This document shows positions 8,688-17,448 of a stretch of DNA of 64,000 bases, one piece after another. Numbering within the stretch: the stretch's first letter is position 1; every line of letters starts with the position of its first letter. The DNA comes from JAIVJZ01 sp036386515 (GTDB taxonomy: Bacteria; Acidobacteriota; Blastocatellia; Pyrinomonadales; Pyrinomonadaceae), in NCBI GenBank assembly GCA_036386515.1, contig DASVVO010000010.1:34336-98335 (forward strand). The letters run 5' to 3'. The translations under genes and the position numbers were made by a program. Under the pieces are notes generated by a model. That model ran no database searches and was not told where the DNA came from. It worked only from the letters and a program-made list of their open reading frames with translations.

Positions 8688-8814
8688 AAGGGATGAGGGC
8701 GGAGGGATGAGGGCGGAGGGATGAGGGATGAATTAAGAAAGCACTCGCTCACGTTGAGTGGTTTCCTGATTCATCCCTCATCCCTCATCCCTCATCCCTC
8801 CGCCCTCATCCCTT
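8688..8814. repeat. STRR-like inverted repeat, GGGATGA family, copy 2
   Basis: The arms are repeated GGGATGA / TCATCCC words. The core at about 8726-8774 matches the reverse complement of the copy at 4179-4277 with two mismatches in 49. It lies between the convergent permease and DUF5654-like genes. Confidence 0.9.
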
Positions 8815-8819
8815 CTGCT

Positions 8820-9074
8820 TCACCCTTCCGCTTCGCGCTGGATGGCGGCGTCGCCGCCGACGCGGGCGGCGCGGGAGAGGAGAATGAGCACGACGATGGC
8901 GATGATGGTGGCGAGAATGGCGTAGGTGTAGAGGGCGGCGAGGCTTTCGCCCGTGCCGAGCAGTTGCTTGATGGTCTCTTTGATGGCCTCGTTCCAGGCG
9001 AGGGCGGCGACGAGGCCGAGCGAGGCCGAGGCGAGCGTGATCATGGTCTGGAAGAACATGCGAGCGTTGTTCAT
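8820..9074 (-). CDS. DUF5654-like small membrane protein
   Basis: An 84-residue protein with two predicted membrane helices (LASASLGLVAALAWNEAI and YTYAILATIIAIVVLILLS) joined by IKETIKQLLGTGESLAALY. The LAWNEAIKETIKQL segment matches my memory of the DUF5654 family, which has no known function. A GGAGGA site sits about 6 nt before the ATG. It converges with the MacB-like permease across a repeat element. Confidence 0.7.
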   Translation of the reverse strand: MNNARMFFQTMITLASASLGLVAALAWNEAIKETIKQLLGTGESLAALYTYAILATIIAIVVLILLSRAARVGGDAAIQREAEG

Positions 9075-9167
9075 GGAGTCCTCCGTCGTGACAGGTATGA
9101 TGCGTGGTCGAACGCCTCAGTTCTTATGACAGCGGATGTTTGCCCGTCAACGTTTTTTATCGCACGC

Positions 9168-9578
9168 TCAGGTGATCGCGCCGCGACACCAACTGCACAT
9201 GCGGTATTCCTCTTTGATGAAGAGGCCGATGAAGCAGAACGGTAAGCAGACGATGAGGAGCGTGAAGAAGACGATCCACCCGGCCGTGCCGATGCGTTTG
9301 GCGACGACGGGCAGCGCGGTTGACTGGCAATGAGGGCAGCGGAAATGGAGGGGGGCGTGCGGTTGCGGCTGCGCGAGCGGCTGGATGGGCGCGGGCGGCG
9401 GCGCGTCGCTCGCCCAGAGGGGCATCCCGTTGAAGTCGGTTTGCGGAGCGGGCGGCGCGTAGTCAACCGGGCGCGACCCGGTTTGAACGTGGGTAGACAG
9501 GCCGGCTCCGCAGTAGCGGCAGATGCGCGCGATGTCGGCGTTGGGTTGGCCGCAGTTGTGGCAGAAGATGGTGGACAT
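9168..9578 (-). CDS. Zinc-ribbon membrane protein with LITAF-like core
   Basis: A 136-residue protein. The N-terminal zinc ribbon has CHNCG and CRYCG pairs (residues 6-9 and 20-23). After a Pro-rich linker a second metal site, CPHCQ, is followed by a hydrophobic stretch (GWIVFFTLLIVCLPFCFIGL) and a closing CSWC. CxxC - hydrophobic helix - CxxC is the LITAF-like arrangement, in which the helix dips into the membrane surface. Function unknown. Other zinc-ribbon proteins lie at 10417-10995 and 44355-45947. Confidence 0.75.
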   Translation of the reverse strand: MSTIFCHNCGQPNADIARICRYCGAGLSTHVQTGSRPVDYAPPAPQTDFNGMPLWASDAPPPAPIQPLAQPQPHAPLHFRCPHCQSTALPVVAKRIGTAGWIVFFTLLIVCLPFCFIGLFIKEEYRMCSWCRGAIT

Positions 9579-9630
9579 AGAATTGCGAGGCGACGGTTTA
9601 AAGTGGCGACGAATGTTTCCGTCGCCGCGC

Positions 9631-10359
9631 TCAGGAGCAGAACGCCGGATTCGGCAGCGAGAACGATTGGAAGATGCGCTCGGCCAACTCGATGCCCGCT
9701 TCGACGAGCGCGAAATCGACGTTGTATAAACCTTGCGGGTAGCAGCGCGGCAGGCTGCGGCCGATGCCGATGCCGCCGATGCGCGACGAACTCGTCGGGC
9801 GCAAATAGACGCTGCCCTGAGCCTTCACCTTCGCCGTCCCCGGTTCGAGCACGATGAATTGAATGGAGATATTCTCCGTCTCGTCGCGCCTCTGGTTGCC
9901 CGGATTGTAAACTCTGGAGTTGTCGTGCAATTCAAACCAGACGACGTGCGTTTTCGTCTCGGCGTTCTTCGCGCGCTTGATGGCTTCGCCGCGCGTCATG
10001 TCCTCGTTCGAGCCGACCTGCAAAGCCTTGCTGTCGCGCAGGCGTTGCACGACCGCGCCCTGCAATAAATCCCCCGCGTTCATCGAAATCCGCGACATGA
10101 TCGGCGTCCCGTTGCTGCCGACGAGGACGGGAATCTTCTCCCGTTCGGGCGTCGGTTCCGGGGTGAGCGAGGCCGTCGAGACGGCCTGCGGCACGGGCGG
10201 GTCGTTCTTCGGCTTCGCCACCCGCCGCGCCTGCGCATAACCCAGACTCACCGCCGCCAGCGTCAGCAACAACGCGCAGCAGCAGCAGAAGACCGCGACG
10301 CCGCCACCACGGCGCGCCTTCGCGCTCCGACGGCCAGATGAAAATGTTGATTTCCGCAT
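9631..10359 (-). CDS. Exported protein of unknown function
   Basis: A 242-residue protein with a basic N terminus and a strong signal peptide (VFCCCCALLLTLAAVSLGYAQA) carrying four consecutive cysteines in the hydrophobic core. The mature part starts with a Pro/Thr-rich linker, then a compact domain with LLQGAVVQRLRDSKALQVG, IKRAKNAETKTHVVWFELHD and IQFIVLEPGTAKVKAQGSVY. This resembles proteins that handle parameter strings or curli-like alpha/beta domains, but I recognise no family. It is on the same strand as the flanking zinc-ribbon genes. Confidence 0.6.
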   Translation of the reverse strand: MRKSTFSSGRRSAKARRGGGVAVFCCCCALLLTLAAVSLGYAQARRVAKPKNDPPVPQAVSTASLTPEPTPEREKIPVLVGSNGTPIMSRISMNAGDLLQGAVVQRLRDSKALQVGSNEDMTRGEAIKRAKNAETKTHVVWFELHDNSRVYNPGNQRRDETENISIQFIVLEPGTAKVKAQGSVYLRPTSSSRIGGIGIGRSLPRCYPQGLYNVDFALVEAGIELAERIFQSFSLPNPAFCS

Positions 10360-10416
10360 AACTATCTCACCGCCTCCGCACGCACTTTAACCTGTCAGGA
10401 ATCGGCCTCTCGCAAC

Positions 10417-10995
10417 TCACGCTTTCGCGCCGAGCGGTTTGCCGCAGCGATTGCAAAACCTGGCGGCCGGGTCGCGTTGCGCCGCGCCGCAGTTTTCGCA
10501 GGCGTGCGCGCGTCTGAGGTCTGCGCCGCAGGTGGCGCAGAAGGCCGCGCCGCTCGTGTTGGTCGCGCCGCACGTGCCGCAACTGCCGGGCACCGGCGGC
10601 ACATAGCCGCCCGCCTTGCGCGCGATGTGCGCCTCGATGATCTTCCAGGAGTCTTCGGTGAGGCGGTGCTGCCAGTAGGCTCCGAGCGCGGGGAGCGCGA
10701 GCAGCAGCCCCGCCGAGAGGATGACGGCGACGGCCGCCACCGCCGCCTTGTCGAGCCACTTCTGCATCCCGATCTCGACGCGCGTGCCGCCGTGCTCCGG
10801 CGTGATCTTGATCGTCAGCGCGGCGGAGAGTCCGGTCAGGTCGCGCAGCGTGCCCGCCTTGCGCACTTGCAGCACGGCCGTCTGCGCCACTTGCATGGAT
10901 TGCATCTCGTAGTCGCCCTCGTCGAACAGCCGCCGCAACTCCGCGACCAAACCCTGCACGTCAACCTCGACGCCCGGATAATACCTGTTGTCCAT
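10417..10995 (-). CDS. Zinc-ribbon membrane protein, unknown function
   Basis: This 192-residue protein has an N-terminal soluble part (YYPGVEVDVQGLVAELRRLF), one membrane helix at about 85-110 (AAVAAVAVILSAGLLLALPA), and two or three C-terminal zinc-ribbon pairs: CGTCG/CATCG and CENCG/CNRCG. The last two form a double zinc ribbon, like those in many bacterial regulatory membrane proteins. No catalytic residues are apparent. A GGAGACTT stretch precedes the ATG at about 6 nt. It is the first gene of the minus-strand group running to 8820. Confidence 0.7.
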   Translation of the reverse strand: MDNRYYPGVEVDVQGLVAELRRLFDEGDYEMQSMQVAQTAVLQVRKAGTLRDLTGLSAALTIKITPEHGGTRVEIGMQKWLDKAAVAAVAVILSAGLLLALPALGAYWQHRLTEDSWKIIEAHIARKAGGYVPPVPGSCGTCGATNTSGAAFCATCGADLRRAHACENCGAAQRDPAARFCNRCGKPLGAKA

Positions 10996-11010
10996 AAGTC
11001 TCCTGAATAA

Positions 11011-11121
11011 GAAGGGGGAAGGGGTAAAGGGTAAGGGGGAAAGGTCAAAACAACAATTCGTGCCGGAAGTTCGCCGCGCTTTTTTCTTTACCTTTACCCT
11101 TTCCCCTTTACCCCTTCCCCT
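11011..11121. repeat. STRR-like inverted repeat, GGGTAAAGG family
   Basis: The left arm (11011-11044) repeats AAGGGGTAAAGGG; the right arm (11086-11120) repeats CCTTTACCCTTTCCCC. It lies between the divergent genes 10417-10995 and 11228-13456. The same words recur at 49447-49540. Confidence 0.85.
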
Positions 11122-11227
11122 AATGTCTTTTCCTTTGCCGCGCCTTTTCGCGTAAACTCATTCTACGCTCAAACGCGCCTGACAGTTCAACGTAGACGCA
11201 TAATCTTCCCGAAGGAGACACGACTAC

Positions 11228-13456
11228 ATGAAAGCACCCGTGCGCGCCGCTCTCGCGCTGTTTCTCGCCGCCAACTTCATCGCCCACGCGTTCAGCCCCC
11301 GCGCCCGCGCCCAAACGAGCGTGGCCGCGACGGTCGCGCTCGACGGCTTCAACGCCGCCGAGTCGAACGTCGAACGCCAACTCGAAGAGCGTTTCCGCGC
11401 CGTGCCGCTGCCCGCCGCCGCGCGCGAACACCTGCGCACGCTCACGCGCGAGCCGCACGTCGCGGGCACGCCGGAAGACTATCGCACGGCCGTCTACGTC
11501 CGCGACCAACTGCGCAAGTTCGGCATCAGCGCGGAACTCAAGGAGTATCAAGTGCTGCTCCCGTATCCGAAACGTCCGACGGTGCTCGAACTCATCGCGC
11601 CGCGCCGCGTGCGTCTGAATTTGCAGGAGGCCGTCATCCAGCAAGACCCTTCCTCCGCGCACCCGCGCATCATCCCGCTCTTTAACGGCTACTCCGCTTC
11701 GGGCGACGTGACCGCGCCGCTCGTCTACGTCAACTACGGTTTGCCGGACGACTACGAGGCTCTGAAAAAGCTCAAGGTTGACGTGCGCGGCCGTGTCGTC
11801 ATCGCGCGCTACGGCCGTTCGTTTCGCGGCGTGAAGGCGAAGGTGGCGGAAGAGAACGGCGCGGTCGGTCTCATCATCTACTCCGACCCGGCCGACGACG
11901 GCTACACGCAGGGCGACGTTTACCCGAACGGCCCCTGGCGGCCTGAAACTTCCGCGCAGCGCGGCTCCGTGCTCTACCTCTTCCAGTATCCCGGCGACCC
12001 GCTCACGCCCGGCCAGCCCGCCATCGCCGGAACCGTGCGACTCAAGCAGGACGACCCGACGCTCAACATCCCGCGCATCCCCGTCCAGCCGATCTCCTAC
12101 GGCGACGCGCGCCGCCTGCTCGAACCGTTGCGCGGCGCGGTGCGTCCCGCCGGATTTCAGGGCGGCCTGCCCTTCGCCTATCACGTCGGCGGCACGGAGG
12201 ACGTGCGCGTCCGCTTGAAGACCGACATGGATTTTCAAGTCCGCACGATCTGGAACGTCATCGGCCGCATTGAGGGCGCGGAAGAACCGGATCGCTGGGT
12301 GGTGCTCGGCAATCACCGCGACGCCTGGACGTTCGGCGCGGTTGACCCGAACAGCGGCACGACCGCCATGCTCGAACTCGCGCGCGGCTTCGGCGAACTG
12401 CTGAAAACGAACTGGCGGCCGCGCCGCACGATCATCTTCGGCAGTTGGGACGGCGAAGAACACGGCCTCATCGGCTCGACCGAGTGGGTGGAGGAGAACG
12501 CCGCCGAGTTGCGTGCGAAGGCCGTGGCCTATCTCAACATGGACTCGGCCGTCTCCGGCGCGAACTTCGGCGCGTCGAGCGTGCCGACGCTCTGGAAACT
12601 CATTCGCGGCGCGGCGCGCGACGTGCGCGATCCCAAAACCGGAAAGTCGGTCTATCAGGCGTGGCAGGAGCGTGTGCGCGACGCGCGCCCCGAAGCCGAG
12701 TTGACCGACGCGGGCGCGGGCACGGATGCGCGGATCGCCGAAGCCCGCATCAACGCGCTCGGTTCGGGTTCGGACTACACGCCCTTCCTCCAACACCTCG
12801 GCATCCCCTCGCTCGACATGGGCTTCGGCGGCGACTACGGCGTCTATCATTCGACCTATGATTCGTTCAACTGGATGGAGAAATTCGGCGACCCCGGTTT
12901 CGTCTATCACGTCGCCGCCGCGCAAATCTGGGGCACGATGGCGTTGCGCCTCGCCAACGCCCGCGCGCTCCCCTTCGACTATGCGGACTACGCCGCCGAA
13001 CTCCGCGACTTTATCAACGAGACGCAGAAGACCGCCGCGCGTCGCAAACTCGCCGACGACTTCGACGCCAAAGCTTTGCTCGATGCCGTCAAGGATTTAA
13101 GCGACGAAGCGGCGCGCGTCCAGTCTCGCCGGAATCAACTGCTCGAAGAGACCGAATCACGCCCGCGTCCCAATGATTCGCAGCCGCGCGCGCCCACGCC
13201 GCTCAAGCGCATCAACGACAGCCTCATCGCCGCCGAACGCGCGCTGACGGACGAACGCGGCCTGCGCAATCGCGCCTGGTACAAGCATCAAATCTACGCG
13301 CCCGGTCTGTACACGGGCTACGCCGCCCAACCGCTGCCCGATCTGCGCCAGGCGATAGACGACCGCAACACCACGAACACGCGCGAGGCCGCCGTGCGTA
13401 TCACGGAAGCCATCCGCCGCGCCGTCGGGGTGTTGCGCGACGGAAGAGAGAAGTAA
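11228..13456 (+). CDS. Secreted M28-family metallopeptidase, glutamate carboxypeptidase II-like
   Basis: A 742-residue exported protein with a signal peptide (VRAALALFLAANFIAHAFSP). The order is that of GCPII/transferrin-receptor-like peptidases: a PA domain (GRVVIARYGRSFRGVKAKVA), the di-zinc M28 catalytic domain with NHRDAWTFGAVDPNSGT (His and bridging Asp), SWDGEEHGLIGSTEW (catalytic Glu and Zn Glu), YLNMDSAVSG and the late His in YHSTYDSFNW, then a helical TFR-dimer-like C terminus. Metal ligands look intact, so it is probably an active periplasmic carboxypeptidase or aminopeptidase on small peptides. A GAAGGAGA site lies about 8 nt before the ATG. It ends at a strong bidirectional terminator. 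Confidence 0.93.
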   Translation: MKAPVRAALALFLAANFIAHAFSPRARAQTSVAATVALDGFNAAESNVERQLEERFRAVPLPAAAREHLRTLTREPHVAGTPEDYRTAVYVRDQLRKFGISAELKEYQVLLPYPKRPTVLELIAPRRVRLNLQEAVIQQDPSSAHPRIIPLFNGYSASGDVTAPLVYVNYGLPDDYEALKKLKVDVRGRVVIARYGRSFRGVKAKVAEENGAVGLIIYSDPADDGYTQGDVYPNGPWRPETSAQRGSVLYLFQYPGDPLTPGQPAIAGTVRLKQDDPTLNIPRIPVQPISYGDARRLLEPLRGAVRPAGFQGGLPFAYHVGGTEDVRVRLKTDMDFQVRTIWNVIGRIEGAEEPDRWVVLGNHRDAWTFGAVDPNSGTTAMLELARGFGELLKTNWRPRRTIIFGSWDGEEHGLIGSTEWVEENAAELRAKAVAYLNMDSAVSGANFGASSVPTLWKLIRGAARDVRDPKTGKSVYQAWQERVRDARPEAELTDAGAGTDARIAEARINALGSGSDYTPFLQHLGIPSLDMGFGGDYGVYHSTYDSFNWMEKFGDPGFVYHVAAAQIWGTMALRLANARALPFDYADYAAELRDFINETQKTAARRKLADDFDAKALLDAVKDLSDEAARVQSRRNQLLEETESRPRPNDSQPRAPTPLKRINDSLIAAERALTDERGLRNRAWYKHQIYAPGLYTGYAAQPLPDLRQAIDDRNTTNTREAAVRITEAIRRAVGVLRDGREK

Positions 13457-13477
13457 ACGGGCGAAACTATCGAAGCC

Positions 13478-13526
13478 AAAGCAGAAGGCCGCCGGATACT
13501 TTCTCTCTCCGGCGGCCTTCTGCTTT
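13478..13526. terminator. Bidirectional intrinsic terminator
   Basis: A perfect 19-bp stem, AAAGCAGAAGGCCGCCGGA (13478-13496), pairs with 13508-13526 around an 11-nt loop. The A-run on one side and T-run on the other let it work in both directions, between the convergent genes ending at 13456 and 13566. Confidence 0.9.
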
Positions 13527-13565
13527 GCGGCGGCGACAAGGGCGCGCGTCGGCGCGGGGCGCGCT

Positions 13566-14174
13566 TCAGTTTTTCTTCTTCTCGCCCTTCTTTTCCGGCG
13601 TCGCTTCGGGCAGTTTCTTCGCGGCTTCGAGAATTTGCTGCAAGTTGTCGATGGCTTGTTCGAGGGCTTCGCGTTCGCCTTCGCCGGAGGCGGTTTCGCG
13701 CAGCGGCGTGAGCCGTGTGAGGAAGCGCGCGGAGGCTTCGGCGAGATGCCTGACGGCCTTCGGGATGAGCGCGCTCGCCGGCGTACGCACTGCCACGTCG
13801 TCGATGTTGTTGATGGTTTCGTCGAGGATGCGCGCGAGGTCGTTGAAACGTTGCGCGGGCGTGCCCTTCGGGAGTTCGCCCCACTCCTCCAACTCTTTTA
13901 ACTCTTTGGCGGTCGGAGCCGGAGCGGGCGTGGGCGTGGTGGTCAGGGCGGCGATGCGCCGCTCGGCGATCTTGACGAAGAGTGCGATGCGGCGGTCGAG
14001 TTCCTGCGTGTTGCGCACCATCTCCGCTTCCTCCTCCGTCAGGTATTCGCGCCTCTGTGCGGTCGCGGCGTGCGGGCGCGCCGAGGATGTGATGATGGGC
14101 GGCAGCGAGACGACGGCCAGCGCGAGCAGCAGACACGCGTGGCGGCGCGTGAGACGAGAGGCGAATTTGTTCAT
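13566..14174 (-). CDS. Exported helical protein of unknown function
   Basis: I place the start at MNKFASRLTRRHACLLLALA, giving 202 residues with a clear signal peptide; a longer open frame upstream lacks such a start. The mature protein is helical and charged: EYLTEEEAEMVRNTQELDRR, a PTPAPAPT linker, and LEQAIDNLQQILEAAKKLPE near the end, closing with a Lys-rich tail. No family recognised. It is the last gene of a minus-strand group with 14332-14862 and the TPR gene 14906-16138, all exported and helical, suggesting one envelope-associated function. Confidence 0.65.
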   Translation of the reverse strand: MNKFASRLTRRHACLLLALAVVSLPPIITSSARPHAATAQRREYLTEEEAEMVRNTQELDRRIALFVKIAERRIAALTTTPTPAPAPTAKELKELEEWGELPKGTPAQRFNDLARILDETINNIDDVAVRTPASALIPKAVRHLAEASARFLTRLTPLRETASGEGEREALEQAIDNLQQILEAAKKLPEATPEKKGEKKKN

Positions 14175-14331
14175 CGTGTGTTTCACTTTATTTGTTGACG
14201 GAATTCGATGACTGAAAATGTAGCTTCGACGCGCTTCGCGCCGACGGCGACGACGAAAAGTTGATGGTCGCCGGAGCAGCGTCGCGCCTCGTTCAAATTG
14301 GAAAGAGCGATGGGGCGTCGCCGCCCGCGCG

Positions 14332-14862
14332 TCAACGCACAATCGTATCGCTGTAGAAGGCTTCGAGGGCTTCGGTGCGCAGGTCGCGGACGAGTGCGCC
14401 GAGCGCAACCAGGTTGCCCGCGAACTCGCCGGGCGTCGCGCGGCGCATCGTCTCGACGCGCACGGCATGTTTACGCAAAGACTGTTCGATGCGTTTGAAG
14501 AGATCGCGCGAACGACTCGCGCCGTCGTCCGTGCGGTATAAATATTGGAGGGCGTCTTCCAGCAACGCTTGATAGATGCCGAGGTCGGCGGCGGCGGCAT
14601 TGAACTGTTTGAGTTCCGTCTGTTGTTCGGCGCGCGCGAGCCGCGCCTCCGCCAGTTCGAGACTCAGACGCGTGCGCGCCTTCTCGTCGTCCGCCGCCGA
14701 CAACTGCGTGCGCGCCTCCTGCGGGAGATAGACCATCGGCGGCGGCGCGGCCTGCAACGGCACGATCAAATCCTGCGCCCGCGCGCCCGACGAGAGGGAA
14801 GCGGCGCACAGCAACGCCGACAACAGCGCGAGACGCTTTCGATAACAGGTTGGACGATTCAT
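14332..14862 (-). CDS. Exported helical protein of unknown function
   Basis: A 176-residue protein with signal peptide RLALLSALLCAASLSSGARA. The mature region is mainly helical (DEKARTRLSLELAEARLARA, then KQFNAAAADLGIYQALLEDA), with spacing that recalls two degenerate tetratricopeptide units. No catalytic motif. It lies 43 bp downstream of the TPR gene 14906-16138 and 157 bp upstream of 13566-14174 on the same strand, so co-transcription is likely. Confidence 0.6.
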   Translation of the reverse strand: MNRPTCYRKRLALLSALLCAASLSSGARAQDLIVPLQAAPPPMVYLPQEARTQLSAADDEKARTRLSLELAEARLARAEQQTELKQFNAAAADLGIYQALLEDALQYLYRTDDGASRSRDLFKRIEQSLRKHAVRVETMRRATPGEFAGNLVALGALVRDLRTEALEAFYSDTIVR

Positions 14863-14905
14863 GTGTGCGTGCGCGACAAACTCTCTCCCGATTGATTGAC
14901 GCTTC

Positions 14906-16138
14906 CTAATTCTTCTTCCGCTTCACGCCCTGCCCGAGTTTGATCTGCTTGCGCAGGTTCGGCAGGCGCAGGTTGACCTTCTCCATCTCCAGGCCGTTCT
15001 GCGCGGCGTCGGCCTTCGCCAGAAACGCTTCATAGGCCGCGAGCGCGAGTTCGTATTCGCCCGTCAGGTCATAGGCGCGCGCGAGCAGAAAATAGGTGAC
15101 GGGCAGATCGGGGCGCGCGCGGTTGAGCCATTGATATTCGACGAGCGCGTCCGGGTATTGTTTCAACTCGTCGAGCGCGGTGGCGAGATTGGCGTGCGCC
15201 GCGTAGTGATCGGGCGCGCTCGCCAGGATGCGACGCAGGAGCGCGGCCGCCTCGGCGAAGCGACGCGCCTGCACGAGAGCGGACGCATAGCCGGTCGCGT
15301 AGTTGACGCTGGCGGGCGCGAGTTCGGCGGCGCGGCGGTAATGCGTGAGCGATTTGTCGGGATCGGTGGTGCGATATTTTTCGCCCGCGAGCGCGTGGTA
15401 ATTGGCGAGGCGCGCGCGCAACTGCGCCGAATCGGGCGCGGCGCGCAAGGCCGCCTCCACGTCGGCGATGGCGCGCTCGTAGTCATCAGTCGCGGCGGCG
15501 AGTTCCGTCCGCTCTTCGAGGGCGGCGACGTTGTGCGGATCGAGTTGGAGCGCGCGTGCGACGCTCGCGGCGGCGGCCGCGCCGTCTCCGGCGAGGCGTT
15601 CGATGTGGGCGCGCGTCGCCCACATGGCGGCGGTGGCATTCGCGTCGGCGGTGGCGCGCCGGATCAGTCTCACGGCCTCATCCTTCGCGCCCGCGCGCAG
15701 GCGCAGTGAGGCGAGAGCGGCGAGGGCGTTGGCGTCTTTCGCGTCGAGTTCGACGGCGCGACTGAGGAACGGCTCGGCTTTGGCGTCGTCGCCCGCGCGC
15801 GCCAAAAGGAGTCCGAGCGCGGCTTGCGGAAGCGACCAGTCGCGGCGCAGTTCGACGGCGCGGCGCAGGGATTTTTCCGCCTCCGGCAGCTGTTTGAGCG
15901 CGACGAGCGCGACGCCCCGCTGAAATTCCGCTTCGGGAAATTCGGGGCGCACCTTGATCGCTTCCGCGTAGAGTTCGACGGCGCGCGCGAGATCGCCTTG
16001 CGCGTGCGCGTCCTGCGCGCGGTTGAAAATTCTCACCGGGTCGGCTTCGCCGCCGTCGTCGTCGTCATCCGTCGTCTGCGCGTGCAGCGCGGCGGCGCAG
16101 GCGACGACGAGCAGCGACCAGACGAGGCCACGCGCCAT
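14906..16138 (-). CDS. Exported tetratricopeptide-repeat protein
   Basis: The start is set at MARGLVWSLLVVACAAALHA, an obvious signal peptide, giving 410 residues; an upstream TTG extension has no ribosome-binding site. At least nine TPR-like units run through the mature protein, e.g. HAQGDLARAVELYAEAIKVR, PEFPEAEFQRGVALVALKQL, DYERAIADVEAALRAAPDSA and YPDALVEYQWLNRARPDLPV. TPR solenoids act as protein-protein scaffolds; the partner is not evident. It heads the group 16138 to 13566. The 352-bp divergent gap with larE should hold its promoter. Confidence 0.8.
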   Translation of the reverse strand: MARGLVWSLLVVACAAALHAQTTDDDDDGGEADPVRIFNRAQDAHAQGDLARAVELYAEAIKVRPEFPEAEFQRGVALVALKQLPEAEKSLRRAVELRRDWSLPQAALGLLLARAGDDAKAEPFLSRAVELDAKDANALAALASLRLRAGAKDEAVRLIRRATADANATAAMWATRAHIERLAGDGAAAAASVARALQLDPHNVAALEERTELAAATDDYERAIADVEAALRAAPDSAQLRARLANYHALAGEKYRTTDPDKSLTHYRRAAELAPASVNYATGYASALVQARRFAEAAALLRRILASAPDHYAAHANLATALDELKQYPDALVEYQWLNRARPDLPVTYFLLARAYDLTGEYELALAAYEAFLAKADAAQNGLEMEKVNLRLPNLRKQIKLGQGVKRKKN

Positions 16139-16490
16139 CAGGCGAATAAGAAAAGGACGTGAAGGTCTCAACTGCGACTGCTTTCGTTCTGATGTGAAAT
16201 TTGTTTGCCGAAACGGGAACCGAAAGAGGTGCCGGCGAAGCCGAAAGGCTGTTCTGCCGCGCGAGCATAGCACGCGCTCCGCAGAGGCGTCCACGACCCT
16301 TCTCGACGCACCCGTCGCGCTTTATATGGATGATGGGTTGCGTCCTTCAAGATGCCTGCGATAACATGCCCGCTATCCTGATTTTCAAACTGAAACTTCG
16401 AGTTAGGCCGCTGGTGGCGGCGGCGACGATGCGGCGGGTAAGTCGGCTGGCCTTACTGAGAACGGACACAGGTCTTGGAGCGAAGCTACG
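16139..16490. other. Divergent intergenic region without a gene
   Basis: No convincing reading frame on either strand. A possible plus-strand promoter for larE is TTGCGT at 16338-16343 with GATAAC at 16360-16365 (16-nt spacer). Nothing else recognised. Confidence 0.5.
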
Positions 16491-17375
16491 ATGGCTGTGA
16501 GCGGTTCGGTAGTTGAAGAGATTTTGCGCGGCGACGACGACGACGCCCGGCCGGAGACGGTTTCAACCGAAGCGGCCGAAAAGGAACTCGCCCTGCGCGC
16601 CCTCCTCCGCGAGATGACCTCCGTGCTCGTGGCGTTCTCCGGCGGCGTCGATAGTTCTTACCTGGCCTACGTCGCGGCGCGCGAACTCGGCGAGCGCGCT
16701 CTCTGCGTGACGGGCGAATCCGCGAGTCTGGCCGCGCATCAACGCTCGCAGGCCGCCGAAATCGCCGCGCGTTTCAACTTCAAGCACGAGACGCTCGACA
16801 CCGAAGAGATGTCCGACCCGCGCTACACGGCCAACGCGGGCGACCGCTGCTACTTCTGCAAGACCGAACTCTACTCGAAACTCGCACCCCTCGCCGCCGC
16901 GCGCGGATTTAGCTGCGTCGCCGATGGTTCGACCACGGACGACCTCGGCGATTATCGCCCCGGTCGCGCCGCGGCCGGAGAACACGGCGTGCGCAGCCCG
17001 CTCGTCGAAGTCGGCATGACGAAACAGGAGGTGCGCGAACTCAGTCGCCGCGCCGGACTCCCGACGTGGGACGCGCCCGCCAGTCCCTGCCTGTCTTCGC
17101 GCATCGCCTACGGCACGAGCGTCACGATCAAACGCCTGCGCGAGGTGGAGACGGGCGAAGAGATCATGCGCGCTCTCGGATTTCGCGAGTTTCGCGTCAG
17201 GCATCACGACGAACTCGTGCGCCTCGAAATTTCCCCGGCGGAACTGGAAAACGCGCTCCGGCGCGAAGTCACGGACGAACTCGCGCGCCGCTTTCGCGCT
17301 CTCGGCTTTCGCTACGTGACGCTCGACCTGCACGGCTATCGCACGGGCGCGATGAACGAAATCTTAGATCAGTGA
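16491..17375 (+). CDS. larE: ATP-dependent sacrificial sulfur transferase LarE
   Basis: A PP-loop enzyme that in the LarB-LarE-LarC pathway donates sulfur from its own cysteine to build the nickel-pincer cofactor of lactate racemase and related LarA enzymes. The 294-residue protein has an N-terminal extension, the PP-loop SGGVDSS (50-56), GDRCYFCKTELYSKL, the ADGSTTDDLGDYRPG segment, and C200 in PASPCLSSRI, equivalent to the sacrificial cysteine of single-Cys LarE. No larA, larB or larC is in the window. A GGAG lies about 11 nt before the ATG. Its TGA stop is the first TGA of the GTGACGG repeat that follows. Confidence 0.92.
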   Translation: MAVSGSVVEEILRGDDDDARPETVSTEAAEKELALRALLREMTSVLVAFSGGVDSSYLAYVAARELGERALCVTGESASLAAHQRSQAAEIAARFNFKHETLDTEEMSDPRYTANAGDRCYFCKTELYSKLAPLAAARGFSCVADGSTTDDLGDYRPGRAAAGEHGVRSPLVEVGMTKQEVRELSRRAGLPTWDAPASPCLSSRIAYGTSVTIKRLREVETGEEIMRALGFREFRVRHHDELVRLEISPAELENALRREVTDELARRFRALGFRYVTLDLHGYRTGAMNEILDQ

Positions 17376-17436
17376 CGGGTGACAGGTGACAGGTGACGGG
17401 ATAAAACCTGTCACCATCCTGTCACCCGTCACCTGA
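17372..17436. repeat. STRR-like inverted repeat, GTGACAGG family
   Basis: The left arm GTGACGGGTGACAGGTGACA overlaps the larE stop codon; the right arm is CCTGTCACCCGTCACCTG. Copies with the same words lie at 28231, 47792 and 55975. It ends directly before the GGGAG ribosome-binding site of the next gene. Confidence 0.85.
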
Positions 17437-17448
17437 TGGGAGATGAAC

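Noticed and set aside
11120..12925. 601-codon minus-strand frame opposite the M28 peptidase
   Set aside because: Same signs of an antisense shadow; the plus-strand catalytic motifs are intact.
17443..17448. ATG 17443 as the gdhA start
   Set aside because: It abuts GGGAG with no spacing; the ATG two codons later is spaced correctly.
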